Shown: positions 31,201-42,675 of the stretch, piece by piece | How the letters are laid out: each line of letters starts with the position of its first letter | Numbering within the stretch: the stretch's first letter is position 1 | Assembly: GCA_031213475.1 (NCBI GenBank) | Contig: JARUPZ010000024.1 | Location: forward strand, 6,265,324 to 6,329,323 | DNA from: Nereocystis luetkeana | Taxonomy: Eukaryota > Sar > Phaeophyceae > Laminariales > Laminariaceae | Length of the DNA: 64,000 nucleotides | Reading direction: 5' to 3' | Position numbers and translations under genes: made by a program | Notes under the pieces: generated by a model | Told to the model about the DNA's origin: nothing | Databases searched by the model: none | What the model saw: the letters and a program-made list of their open reading frames with translations, nothing else

Positions 31201-33966
31201 CATAGCAGAAGAACTTGTTTCTCTCTGGGATTGAAGAATCGGGCTGGTTGTGCTGGATGTCGACGGGTAAAGAGAACGGCTTTATGTACAGAACGCGCAC
31301 ACACACCACGGGACTGCAGTGCTAAAAGGTCTAAGGGGCAGTGTCCGTGATAATTGTCTGGCCTGAAAAGTGCAGCCCCTCCTAGTAATGCGTAGTGCTG
31401 TAGCACGGGGGGTGATATTGGTGCTTGCCGCATCTTCGTACCCGGTACGTTTTCCTTTCGTTTTTTTTGCATCGATGAGTTTTGCGACGAGTCTGGTTTT
31501 ACGTGCACCACAATCTGTGACCACTCAATAGGTGCGTCTCTCTATTAACAAAGGACTACCAATCAGAACGGACCCTGGGTACACCGATTATATTGTTGTT
31601 GGGCATGTAAATAGAACAAACCGTTTCATATACGGAGACACAACGGACTCGGGAAGGGCATGCCAGTCATGGCGAGGCAGTGGGTACTATTTTCCCAGTG
31701 AGTGGCATCCTGTACTGTAGATATACTTCGAGCGAGACCCGGGGTATCAGACAACATGATTATAGACTCATACGTGTATCCTTTTCATGTTATATACCTG
31801 ATATGCACCATTCGAATACAGAGGGCGCCCGGTGGTAAGAAATCCGGTCGTGATGATGTCAAGTCGAGTTTTTTGACGATAGACGTACCTGGTATCTCGG
31901 GAAAAAAAATCTTGAAAGAAGAACTCTCGGTTTTTCACGATTAAAACAGATTCGATCGATCGGGAGAAAAGGTATTCAGGCATCCTAAAATCCCGGATAA
32001 AGCAACGAAGGATTGCCGGTGGTCGATGGCGGCAACAGGTGCACAACATAAACCAAATTGAAGCTCGACGGCAAGTTAATGTTTAACTATCTACTACAGT
32101 ATCAGCCGGCCTCCCCGGTGGTTTGGGAGGTGGTCCGCGTGCCTACCCAGATCGTTTTCTTTATTGGCTTCGAGTCTCACCGAGTGCATACTCGTAAGGA
32201 CCGCTCCATGCCAAAAAGTCGAGAAGCGGAAAGCGCGAGAGCGTAGGAACATACGATGAAAACCGACGAGCAGTACGTAGGAATGCTCAACCTAATGTGC
32301 GATAAAAATGAAGGCACGCACCAAGGGACGATACCTGTGACTACGGCTTGCCCAGACGTGCGCTTAGGGTAAAACCTCCGAGTCATTGAAAAAGTAAAAG
32401 TGATAAAATAGAAATACATGTATCATAGCCGGCGCTTTCTATAATAATTATCGTTTTTTTTTTTTTTTTTCAACATCACGTTTACTTTCCAGTACACCTG
32501 GTAGCTGCGTAGGAGGTTTCGACGACCTTCTGGACAAGCCGTGGTCACAGGTGTCTACCCCTCTCCCCCCCGGTACGTGCCTTTATTTTTTGTCGCGCAT
32601 CAGCATAGAGTTCAGCAATTAATTATCGTTATTGTCGTCTACGATGAAGTTTGTACTACTACAGCAGTGGCATATAAGTTCAAGATCTCATTTCAGAATG
32701 GTTGATAGTTTAAAACATACTGGCTCAACAACGGCAACAACCCTCAACAACCGAACTCAACTCGTAGAAAACGCACCACCACTCGTAGAAGACGATAAAA
32801 AAAGCTAATCGTACTGCTGTCAGGCGGTGCTGTAGACTATTATACCGGTACCCAGCTGTACATTAGACACTTCCTGTGCGCGTCATACTGGTTCCGTGCT
32901 GGGGTGAGCCACCATCTACATTGAGTTAGCCAGTACCTGGTTTCCTCCAGTCCCCCAGTCACCATAAACGATACCAGTCTCTCGGAGAAACCGCTAGAGA
33001 CAGAATACTGTTTGTACTGAGTATAGTGACACGGGCAGTGTTTTCCAACGCATGAGAAAAAAGTGCACAAAAAACTTGGGTGTATGATACCGACTACCAG
33101 GTACCAAAGATGTCGGGAGACAGCACTTTCAACCTTTGGCAGACACCAGCTTTGCCTTGACATGCCGTGACTGACACCAAAGTACCAGGTTTTAGAGTGG
33201 AACACTTCGACCCTAAACCCTTGACGGCGCATGTTTCGCCTTGCTTGACATGTCTCCCGACATCTTTGCCAGGTACAGCAGTACCGAGCGTACGACCCGT
33301 GGTATACAGTACAGCAGTACAGTACTCGATCCATACCTGTTCTCGAGCAATCAGTATGGCAGGCGCGCGGAGTGTCAGAGTTGCTCCTTGGTGCACCACA
33401 AAGTGGAGGTTCTTCGTGTCGAGGACCGCGTGAGAGCGCAGGAGGAGGTCCTTCTCCACGTGCATGACCTGCCGACCCAGAGCGTAGACAACGGGGGTCC
33501 AGGGCGCAAGGGCGGAGGTCATGTGGCCAGGCACGAGCGGGAAGAGGCCAGGATGTCAGAAAAAGGTACCACAGGTTGAAAGGTACAACGGATTTTAGGT
33601 CACGGCCTACAGGAGTAGTGGAGGCATGTGCTCGTACATCAGACAGCACCAGTCATCCGTGGCAGTACAACCACTGCTGCACCGATCTGCTGCTGCAGCT
33701 GCTGCAAATGCTACTGGTGGTGATGGTGGAGTCGATTTTTAAACGCTACTCACCGTCGGCTCCCGGCACTCGATGTCCCTCAAGAATGACACCGTCCCAT
33801 GAACGTCCAACTCATTCCCGGGGAACTCGTCGCAAGACCTAACGCTGACGATGTATTCAGAGACGCCGAATCGGCGCTGCGCCGAAACAGCACCTAGGTT
33901 GCCGTTGAGGGCGGTGTTGAACATAGCTGCCGAGAAGGCGGAAGCCAAGGTGAAAGAAACCCTCAT
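28229..33966 (-). CDS. Secreted protein with a beta-helix-like N-terminal region, multi-exon, partly resolved
   Basis: Exon 1 (33966-33754) starts MRVSFTLASAFSAAMFNTAL, a signal peptide probably cut after AVSA, then SEYIVSVRSCDEFPG and TVSFLRDIECREPT. Donor gtgagt. Exon 2 (33468-33337) reads VEKDLLLRSHAVLDTKNLHF and VVHQGATLTLRAPAILIA. Exon 3 (32993-32937) is RFLRETGIVYGDWGTGGNQ, and exons 1-3 join in phase 0. Further down, 29503-29389 (STVPLFDVSGKLTFEAASSI) and 28871-28758 (VVRVMNGGTVDTAQQIRHYA) have clean sites and join each other in phase. A weaker exon is 28302-28229. At least one exon between 29.5 and 32.9 kb is missing from my model, and the lower exons could be a separate gene. Short strands with regular turns suggest a right-handed beta-helix (pectin-lyase-like) wall or surface protein; this is inference. 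Confidence 0.55.
28913..29022 (+). mobile_element. MITE family 1, copy 8 (reference-quality copy)
   Basis: Its inverted ends are nearly perfect (tattacggggggccatag and ctatggccccccgtaatag), with interior ggaccaaatattgttag and ataggtttttatgtgtacc. It lies in a predicted intron between the 29.4 kb and 28.8 kb exons. Confidence 0.96.
30060..30735. other. G-tract and unresolved sequence, probably intronic
   Basis: A long G run (about 30088-30122) is followed by T-rich text and short open frames without good splice sites. No exon supported. Confidence 0.4.
30735..30830. mobile_element. MITE family 3, diverged copy 1
   Basis: It shares ggacgactgcagttgtcccg, ttttgggggcaaactacttt and actgtagaa with copies at 55803 and 58388. 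The right arm is degraded. Confidence 0.6.
31500..32280. other. No supported gene
   Basis: A plus-strand frame at 31532-31720 (IRTDPGYTDYIVVGHVNRTN) partly matches a repeat near 36270-36320 (ctctattaa and tcaggacggacactgggt), so I treat it as repeat. Nothing else is convincing. Confidence 0.35.
32285..32370 (-). repeat. Dispersed repeat F, copy facing the next one
   Basis: On the minus strand it reads acaggtatcgtcccttggt, then gcgtgccttcatttttatcgc. It forms an inverted pair with 32505-32615. Confidence 0.65.
32505..32615 (+). repeat. Dispersed repeat F, inverted partner
   Basis: ggacaagccgtggtcacagg and ggtacgtgcctttatttttt match the preceding copy in the opposite orientation, about 130 bases away. 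Confidence 0.65.
33103..33265. repeat. ~160 bp hairpin-type element with ~20 bp inverted ends
   Basis: accaaagatgtcgggagaca at the left is matched by tgtctcccgacatctttgcc at the right. The direct repeat ccaggtac borders both sides. It lies in the intron between exons 2 and 3 of the secreted-protein gene and could be a single MITE. Confidence 0.65.
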
Positions 33967-34985
33967 CGTGGCTATATAGAACGGCCGTTGTTGCTGGTTT
34001 GGTGTGCTCTGACCGGAAATGGTTTTTGCTCCAATGCTGCTCGGCAGTGCACGCGGTGCTGTGAGAGGGGGTGGGCACGGAAAACAGCAGGCAGACGGAA
34101 TGTGGACACGCCCAAGCAAACACAATCCGATTGGAGGGCAGTGGGCATAGATGGACGCGATGAGAGGGCATAGATAGATCGAGACCTTCAATTTCCAAAA
34201 CGTCTTGACTTGAACAAAGAGCATCGTGGTTTTACTTCTGGCAGACACAATACGTCAAATTATTTACCCTGCTTGTTGACATTGATTGGTCCTTGATGGA
34301 TGCGGGGTGATGTTGATGTCCTGTGATGTGTTATGTGTCACGTCTGTCATGTGATGCCCAACGGTTGTTGGTGTGCAACATATAATAACGGACCGGCTGC
34401 TGATGGCCCAATATCCAAATAAGTACAGCAGCAGCACAGTAGTGGCACTTATACGTACAGGCCTGTGGCATAACCAACAGGCGTTGCCCACTACCAGGTA
34501 CCAGGGTATATATCTGTGGTACCAGGTACGAACTTCGTATACGACACACCCGATAGTTTAGTATTATGCCGCACGGAACGGTCAGCAGCCCGCGATGCAC
34601 CACCGATGCACGTGCCTCGTGTATCTCTCGGCCGGTGGTGATTTAGTCATGGTTTACCACAGGAAGCGGACACCGCGCTGTCGGTGTCACCAAGCCAGGC
34701 ACCCCAGACCTGACCGCTCGTCATCGAAGCAGCGGATCAGAGGTATAGACGGACGATGCAGGTTTTGTACCTGGGTTCGCCGCTTGCGCTGACATTGTGT
34801 CAGATGCCACACGACAGATCCGACTCGCATGGGCAAGCTACAATTTGTTTAAACCGGAGCTGTACGACAAGAAATATGCTTCGTTTACTATAACAGTGTG
34901 CATGCCAACGACCGGGGGGATGCAGACACCGCTGGACGGGCGTACGACGTGGACCCTTGGCACGTAGCACTGCGCTGAGCTCAGA

Positions 34986-35385
34986 AGGGCACCACACACT
35001 CCTCCTACAGGTCATTGGCTTCCAGCGCCGACAACGCATGGATCATCTCATGTCGTACGCTAAGACCCTCGAAAAGGAACATTGCGAGAGCGTCGAGACA
35101 ACCATCCGCAAACGGCGCCCCCTCTTTTCGGGGGTCGAACAGCGGACGACAAATCAGCGGCTGACCCGTCGGGTGATGCTTGGGACGATGGCTGGTGGGG
35201 AGAATCCGGGACCAGGCCGATCAGGAAATAACTGGGTTCAATGTGTAGCAGACGATCCCAGGGTTTTTTCAAGCCACCGACGGGTCCACGGAAGCTCCTC
35301 ATCGCCATTCAGATCAGATACGGTGTTATGGCCAAGGGCGCTAAGACACAAAGCAAACTATACCGGGAAGTGGTCGAAGCAGTAG
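34986..35385 (+). mobile_element. LINE-type polyprotein C-terminal fragment
   Basis: A frame reads QRRQRMDHLMSYAKTLEKEH, ESVETTIRKRRPLFSGVEQR, LTRRVMLGTMAGGENPGPGR and NWVQCVADDPRVF. This is the pattern found after the reverse transcriptase in non-LTR elements that are abundant in brown algal genomes (conserved TTIRKRR.LF.G and RRVM.GTMAGGENP). The upstream RT part is absent. It lies between two host genes. The family assignment is from memory of the motif. Confidence 0.55.
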
Positions 35386-35634
35386 ACTGTTGAATGGCGA
35401 GGTATCACAGGGACGAGGCGCATAGAGCCGGCTGCACCGGGACGCCAAGAACGGCGACAAGGGGAGGGGGGGGGGGGGGGGGGGAGGGGAGCTGTACTGT
35501 TACATACAGCTGTCGATGAATGCAGAAACGAAATCATTATGATAGAACGGGGGGATAAGTGTTCGTTCGACTAGCCCTTACAATGATCTGCCAAGTAGAA
35601 CTATATTTTTTGCTTCTTGTTGAGTTCTTCAAAG

Positions 35635-38600
35635 GGTGCGACATCGACGGTACTGACACTTGACATCGCCACGAACGAGAGAAGGAAGGAGACGGCACAG
35701 GGCGTGGCTAGGTTTCCGAATTGGGTCTCTAGCAGAGACGGGCACCCATGTCACCCTTACCGCCTGGAGTACGAATTTATCTTTTCTCCATTCTCCTCGT
35801 TCTTGCGTTCGTCCTTGTCCTTCCCTTTGTTTCCTTTCCCCCCCCCCGCCGTCCTTAGGCCTTTATCTTCCCCTCCTTCGTGCTGTTTCCTCCATGCACC
35901 AGCTATCTGTCCTTTTTGAGCACGTACGTTTTATTTTTTTTTCGAGTAGACTTTCTGATATATATCCTTGCGTCCTTTGCATTCTGTTTCATCTAAAACG
36001 GGGGGGGGGGGGCATAGTCAGCAGGACCTACGGTATACATAAAAACCTACCAGGTATATGTTTAACAATTTTTACTAAATAACAATATTTGGTCCTGTTA
36101 ACTATGGCCCCCCGTAATGATAATTCGTTGTTTATATTTTCCGGCCTTGCTTGTGTCGTTGTTTTCTCGTACCCGGTAAGCTGGCCTTTCACTTTCTCTA
36201 CTCGTGAATTTATGATCATTTTCGTTATCGATAGTTCTCTGTCTCACAGTCTGTGACGACATAATTACTATATCTCTATTAATAGTACGAGTACAAGGAA
36301 TCAGGACGGACACTGGGTTTATTGATGGAGCTGGGTAGAAAGGACGATTTAACAAGAGGTCGTCACACACATAGAGCCCCAGGGGTCACCATGATGTGTC
36401 CTGCGCGATGCCCGCATATATATTGCGTAGCCAGTCCTTTACCCTCTGCCCATCCTTACACCAACACTTCCCTGTCTAGCTTGGGAGCGACGGACCCCTT
36501 CCCTCTTCTGCTTTGCCAGCCTGGAGGATACCCTGCAACTGCTGGAGACACGATATAAGTATTTTCCTTCGCCGCTTTCTTCTCGGTGGTGGTAATCGCC
36601 GCTCTGAACGGTATCCCTGGTGCTGAGGCACAGAAGACTCGATGTATGTGACGATGCGCCCGGCACGGAGGGATGCGGCGTCGATATTGCCTCCTCCTTC
36701 TCTTCCTCCTCGACGAAGGAAGGAGGTGCTGTTGGTCCACGGGCCATGACGCTCCGCAGCAGAATTGCATTCGAGAAGGCCCCCGTGAGAGTGGTGTTTG
36801 AATTGGCATGTCATGTACCGGTAAGATGAAGCCTTCCATGCGCACACACGCACACGGCCATCGCTTCGGCTGACATAGACTACAACGTGGTAGCTCATTT
36901 TACACTCAGGATATCGACGTGGTCTTACCGCAGTAGGAACACGAAGACGAAAGGCAGCCCGACGTTTACAGGAATAAAAACATTCGAGGGTCGTTGTGAA
37001 GTAGTTACTGTGTCGTGTAGAATCACTCGTTCTGAAATAAGCATGGCGTACAGAGACATAGTGGGTAAAATATCTCGGTAAGTGGTGGGGGTGCAAGTGA
37101 GTACACGCAGGGAAGGATAATTGGTTCGATGAAGTTAGTGGTATTCGATGAATTACGTCAGCCTTTTCATTTTGAATGAATAACGCCCTGCACATTGTCA
37201 GAAGGCAAAAATATATATTAAAAATAGAATAATAACCCCAGCTTTGATCAGCCTTCATATGGAGCATAGCAGTACTGAAGGTGTCGTGTACTACGATATA
37301 TACTTTAGCTTTGCCCGTGGTCATGACATGGTACAGCAATGAGTTTACGGGCGCAATGACCGAAGAAACAGCCAGGTTAAAACCCAGTCGGAGTCAGCAC
37401 AGACCCACATATATATGAATGCGCAGCAACATTAGAGGAGAACGAGGGTATTCTAGTAACGCATGATGTATTTCCTTTTGACCTACTGCGGCACCCGGCC
37501 CCATGTCCCCCTCTCGCGGTCTGCCCTGTTTTTCTTCGACGCCCAAGAGGACTTTATACTGTTATCTGGCAAGTCAATCGAAATACCTAACCTGCACTTT
37601 TACCGTGCAACCGATAGCCTCTCTCACATTCCGTGCGCCAGTCGTGAATCTCGCGCGAGACAAAGTGAAGCCATGTAGCATACCAGGTGCAAGCGTGTGG
37701 TATGCCGTTGTCGACAAACGGCATCGGCTATTCATATACTGCTTGAAGCATCCTTTTCCAAGGAAAGCCACGCAGAAAGCACACGAAAACCTTTCCCGTG
37801 TTATACCGATGTCCGCGCAGCGTTGTTGTGCGACTACTGGGCGGGGCCCCTACTGTAGTACTTCCAGTCAGTACAGTACCTACTGGCCGCGTCAGATGCC
37901 AGTACACTGGACCCCAACAATGCGTTGTTTCGCCGCAGCCATAATCGCCCCGCCGGTGTTTGTGAGGAGGCTTCGCCGGGAGGGGCGCCCTACCAGAGAC
38001 ACGGCTTTACTCGATTGGGGTTCACTATACGCTAGGTCTAAAACTTGTCTTGACTTTCGAGGCGTTCCACGATAGAGGTTCACCCTAAATTTTCTGAGGC
38101 TCCTCACTTTAGGAGCTCCATACCTCACCCGAAAACTGACTTCAGCAAAATCAAATTTCAACCCCATGAATAGTCCCACGTCCCGAGCAGACAAAAATGT
38201 CATTTTTTCGAAACAAGATTGGCAGTCCGAGGACTCTGGGTTGAGGAACCTCGTCATTCAGAAAATATTTTAGCGGAAATGTGATACCTCTATCGTAGAA
38301 CGCGTCGTTCGACCTACTGTAGTTTCGAAAGTTATTGGGTGGTAGGTCAACAGGGGAAATAAATAGGAAAAAACGAACATTGTGCACGACGGTACGGGGG
38401 GGGATCCACAAATTTCCAAGCTATCAGTCGTCGAGGCGGGTTTACCCATCGCCCTCACAGTCTCAGTTGCTCCTTCTAGTTTTTGCTTCGCTTGCCCTCT
38501 CTCGGTGCCCGTTCTGATGTGTTCCGGGATATGAAGCCATGTTATGGGGCGTACACAAATAATCCACACATTGTGGCAACTCTGGCAGCTTCCTCAGCCA

Positions 38601-40138
38601 GCACTGTAGAACCTCCAGAACATAGTGGACCAGGGCCCAGCTCTAGGTAGTGTGGTATGGAGTGGGGATTGCTACTGGCGAACTATGTACCGCCAGTATA
38701 TGTTCACTGGTGAATAGACTTGCACTAGCCGAGAGCACTAGTAGAGTTTACGGATCAACGAGTTTTAGGGAACTTGCGTTTGCTCCAGAGCAACGCGTCT
38801 CATCGAATGGAAAACGCTCACTTGGAAATGGACAAACGAACAGGCGGGAGACAGAGGAGAGAAGAAGAGACGCGAAACTTGCGCCTGCTGTACGAGTTCT
38901 TGCATACAGAGCCGATAACAACGTAGAACCATATTCACCTCAGATCATGACGGGGATAGGAGCGAAATCGCCCAAACACTCGCCTCCGGCGACGTGTCTT
39001 TGAGCGGTGACTTCGCCCAAACACCCGCCTGAGGTGGCACTTCCGGAGTGGCGGCTTGCCGCTAGCGTCGCTGATTGCCTTGATATTGTGGACGGGTGTC
39101 TGGTAATATCTCCTACCTGGTATTTTATTGACCCCGCTTTTAACACTGGAATGCGTGAAGCATGACATTTAGTCCGGAGATCCTCGTTGCATGGTCGTTC
39201 CTTTACCGCACGTTGTGGATCACGGATATCACAAAACTACTCTTTGCAATCGATTTTTTTTTGTCAGTTCCGCTCTCTGCATCGGAATCTAGTGCCAGAC
39301 AAGCATGGGGGCAAGGGGATCATTCAGCCTACCCTACTAGCCTTCTCTAAAACGTACATTGCTGTAGAACAGGGGAAGGGGGACAGTAGGTCCTCCCCCG
39401 TATAGCAGAAGCAAAACAATTTCTGGGAACTATATACTAGCGATAGAAAACAAGTACTTCGAAAAAAAGTTGTTCGTCACTACCCAAACATTGGAAGCCT
39501 GAAGGCAATACCGGGGGATAGTTCAAGAATACCTACCTTCACGTCAATCGTTTGGGTACCACGGCCAGATCACCTCGACGCATTCTCCAACCCGAAGAAC
39601 GACCCAGACGCTATAGGTGGCACTTGGCCATTTACCGATCAACTCGAAAATCGAAACAGTACAAGTTATCGCGACATCGACTATGTGGATATTGTGAGTC
39701 CGACCTTGCACAACAATGCCGACCACGCGCAGACTCACCGATGCAAGTCTATAGCAAAATACCTTGTTTCGTAAAGCAAGAGGGCTGCAACGCTGTTTGA
39801 CTCTTTTCGTGGGCGGAGAGTGACCGAACCTCAGCGATAGTTTTGCCGGATGCGAGCACAGCAACGCGTTTGGCTCGCCACGTTCAGTCTGCAATCGTGT
39901 CTGCGGGACTGATTTATCTACTATAGCATCCTTCTATTTTAATTTCCCCCTTTGAATCTGGTTCTCTCTCGGTGTGTGTTGCGTTTATTACAACGTACTG
40001 GCACGTACCTCATGTATACTTCAGGTTGCGGGTGCTACTCTACCTCACATAATATTTTCTGAGGTATCCTTCCAGCCCAGAGTAGCTGTAGTCCGCCCTT
40101 TCACCACGGGTTGCATCTCAGGCGACATAATAATGTGA
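35635..40138 (+). CDS. Multi-exon gene of unknown function, partly resolved
   Basis: Three exons join in phase: 35635-35768 (STVLTLDIATNERRKETAQG, VARFPNWVSSRDGHPCHPYR), 36520-36558 (LEDTLQLLETRYK) and 36634-36820 (PRAMTLRSRIAFEKAPVRVV, FELACHVP, donor gtaaga). Far downstream 39409-39693 (KKVVRHYPNIGSLKAIPGDS, TSIVWVPRPDHLDAFSNPKN, DPDAIGGTWPFTDQLENRNS) ends at gtgagt. It joins in phase 0 to 40025-40138 (VAGATLPHIIFSEVSFQPRV, VRPFTTGCISGDIIM, TGA) after a strong acceptor (catgtatacttcag). The middle, 36.8-39.4 kb, holds repeats and weak exon candidates, for example 36914-37079. The two halves could therefore be two genes. I recognise no domain. Confidence 0.5.
35996..36118 (-). mobile_element. 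MITE family 1, copy 9, with one CCAGGTA unit inside
   Basis: Where copy 6 reads aaaacctatatgtttaac this copy reads aaaaccta, ccaggta, tatgtttaac: seven extra bases. The left end is changed by a G run. It lies in the first intron of the 35.6-40.1 kb gene. Confidence 0.93.
37067..37230 (+). repeat. Dispersed repeat G, copy 1
   Basis: It shares ctcggtaagtggtgggggtgc, tgagtacacgcagggaagga, attcgatgaattacgtcagc and aataacgccctgcacattgt with 59446-59640. It ends in an A/T-rich tail (aaaaatagaataataa), as a retroposon might. No coding. Confidence 0.75.
37548..37664 (+). pseudogene. Broken exon related to exon 2 of the beta-helix-like gene
   Basis: One frame reads EDFILLSGKSIEIPNLHF and the next reads FTVQPIASLTFRAPVVNLAR. 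Together they follow exon 2 of the 28-34 kb gene (EKDLLLRSHAVLDTKNLHF, then FVVHQGATLTLRAPAILIAR). A small indel near the shared LHF separates the frames. Acceptor-like and donor-like ends (gcccaag, gtgaag) lie at the same places. No other exons of this copy were found. Confidence 0.6.
38063..38302 (+). mobile_element. MITE family 2, copy 1
   Basis: The ends are gttccacgatagaggttcacc and tgatacctctatcgtagaac. The interior has ttttctgaggctcctcac, aggagctccatacctcaccc and tcgaaacaagattggca. About 240 bp, non-coding. Confidence 0.9.
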
Positions 40139-40455
40139 CACCAGCAACCCCAGCAAACTAAATGGGTGTCAAATCTGCGGGCCTTGCGTTTCAGAGTACA
40201 GAACGATAGCGGTCGGAAAGTGCCATCGTGCATTGCTGCAAGCGAGCTGGTCGATGGTCGGCGGTTTGCCCGGCTAGTTGCCTGCAGTCCACCCCCCCGA
40301 TCATTCACACTTCCAGGAATGCATCATCCCTAGCTTTTTACGTGAACTCGCAGTGCCGGAGTTTGTACAACCGCTGGTAATTGGCTCTATAGCTGACAAG
40401 CCCAAACGACGAAACGTGGGGAGGAGATACTATATTCCATGTTCTTGGTTGGACC
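40139..40455. other. No supported gene
   Basis: A short open minus frame overlaps the last exon of the gene before it and is taken as its shadow. Nothing else is seen. Confidence 0.35.
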
Positions 40456-40618
40456 CGTTCTACGATGGAGGTAGCACATTTCCGTTATTTTGTTTCTGAA
40501 AGACGGGGTTCCTTGAGAACCCAAATCGTCGGAAGTCAATCTTGATCTTGAAGTCGAGGTATGGAGCTCCTTAATTGAGGAGCCTCGGAAAATTTAGAGT
40601 GAAACTCTATCGTAGAAC
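40456..40618 (-). mobile_element. MITE family 2, copy 2 (internally shortened)
   Basis: It begins cgttctacgatggaggtagc and ends aactctatcgtagaac. It is read in the opposite orientation to copies 1 and 3 and lacks part of the centre. Confidence 0.88.
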
Positions 40619-40772
40619 CCCTGGTTGATCCTGTTAGTCTCACCTCGGGATACTATCCGGCGCGAATGATAGTAGTCTACAATGCTCGGTCGACACGTGG
40701 TATGGACTGCATACAATGTGCTAGCCCTGGGGCTAGCATTTTTTCCTTGTTCCGTTGAAACAAAGTGCGACT

Positions 40773-40881
40773 ACTACGGGGGACCATAGTCAATAGGACC
40801 AAATATTGCTAGTAAAAATGGTCAAACATAGAGGTTTTTATGTATACCATAGGTCCTATTAACTATGTTTCCCCGTAATAG
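40773..40881 (+). mobile_element. MITE family 1, copy 10
   Basis: The ends are tactacgggggaccatag and actatgtttccccgtaatag, with a typical interior. One end carries a few substitutions. Confidence 0.94.
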
Positions 40882-41147
40882 TGGAAATTTTTTCCTCCTC
40901 GCTTTTTTCCAACTATTTACACGGCTTGGGATTACGCATACAGCAGCGCCAAGTTGTACTGGTCGCGTGTGCTGAACTACAGGCACAACCAGCCAGCTAG
41001 CAGACGAAACTCGGTCGAAGCACCCCACCCCAGCCAAGGCCACAAACTCTGCACATCCACATCAAGTTCATGACTCAGTCGGTGCCGACGTGCGTATGTT
41101 GTTGGCTCATGCACCGATAACACTCAATCACCCACCACACCGATAAG

Positions 41148-41369
41148 ACGACCTGCCCACGTGAAGCCCGCCCTGCTGTGATTTGGCTGAATGACTTCGT
41201 CGGACGACCCCTCCTGATACCGCTCAATGCAAGGGCTTTTCGCGACACACCCTCTGAAGGGTAGGATACCTCACAGTGTGCCTACTTCTTGGTGCACAGC
41301 AAACGAACGCCTCGACAGTACGACTTCCGGTGTTTTTGCAAAATTTATCTCCCGAGATCGATCCCGTGA
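41148..41369 (+). CDS. Two possible exons of an unknown gene
   Basis: 41148-41260 reads PREARPAVIWLNDFVGRPLL and IPLNARAFRDTPSEG, with acceptor-like gataag and donor gtagga. A second exon starts at 41300 after cttcttggtgcacag. In-phase joining gives a short end at 41369 (QYDFRCFCKIYLPRSIP). Another frame of the same exon is longer and also protein-like (LPVFLQNLSPEIDPVKIFYP, to about 41437), so the exact joining is open. Confidence 0.37.
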
Positions 41370-42675
41370 AAATCTTCTATCCGATCGCGAGCGTTGCCAC
41401 GGTGGGGGTGGCGTGTTCGAGCCCAAAGGAGTCTCATTGACCGGCATCGTCGCGTAAACTTGTACACGGCGTCTGTGGGGTCAGTATCCACGTTTCTGAG
41501 CTCTTTCACCCTCCTGGGATGACGTATCGGTCTTAGGGTTGCAGTTTGTGGTCAAGGTCGGTTGCCGGGTCGGGCAGTAGGGCTTCCCGAGGGAGGAACG
41601 GGAGAAACCAACGTTGCTGCTCCTGCCGCGGCACACGTCTGACATGCTTGCCGCTCCAGATGTTCCCTACGGATGCTCAGCTCTGAAACGTGTGCGCGGT
41701 GAGACATGCTACAGCGAGGTAGCACGTTTGGGTCAATGAATCTGACCGACCGAGCGCCTTAACCGAATATCGGAAGAAGACCATTCTCCTCTGGGCGGAA
41801 ACGCACACGACCGATTAGACACTAATGCGAAGACCAGGAGGCCGAATCGTGCTACAATACGGTAGGGGGGGGGGGGGGGTACCCCCATTTTCACTCCTGT
41901 GCCGCGTTTTACGCCACTCGGACGAGTGGCTCTGTATCTTACACAAAAATTGGACGCAAAATACTGTGGTTGTCCTCGCAAGGGGGCCAAACAAGTCCCC
42001 TGCCGGTGGATATCGCGAACAAGAAAACAGAAAGAGTGCCAAAAGAATAAGATGGTCACACGGCCGAGTGGCTCTCATCGAAGATATGATACATGAACGC
42101 GCCGCCCCCCCCCCCTCCCCCCCCGTACCGTAGCACCAGCCGCCCCTTGCATTTACGCCCAGAGTGGATTGCCTTTTATTTAATTGTTCGTGATACGTAC
42201 CTGGCGGCTGTTAATAGGCTTTAGGATTGTTCATCAGGGTGTATTTTGTTTTCTTCTTCACGAATTCCGTTTTTGTTCGGGTGATGTAGAGAGCCCGTGA
42301 AATGAGGAGCCTCGTAACGATTGGGCGGTACGTCTGCCGTAGCACGAGTCCGGTTAGGGGTCTACGGAACAACGGGCGGGTGGTGGCTCCCAACGGGATG
42401 TGTCCAGACGAATTCACCCACCCTCGACCGCTCCCCTGTATGCAAAGAGGTGAATTACGTGCTCGTCATTAATCTTTTGTCTGCGATATGTGTTCGCCCG
42501 TTTTTTTTAGTCTGTAGAGTCTGGCGGTTAGCAGTCAACACCTCTCGGTGGCGCTTGGTACTTCTATATACGCCTAGTATTATGCTGCTACACGGGACGC
42601 GCTGGAACCGTTCGTGAGCTGGTTGCTGCCTCCAAGCATAGCTGCGAAGATGAAGTCTAGGTGTCCCAAACGAGG

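Noticed and set aside
32498-32529. Candidate exon of the secreted-protein gene (KVVETSYAAT)
   Set aside because: It lies at the edge of a copy of dispersed repeat F, so the match to splice signals is probably chance.
36476-37339. 287-codon minus-strand open frame
   Set aside because: It overlaps plus-strand exons that join in phase and crosses a dispersed repeat; no motif was recognised.
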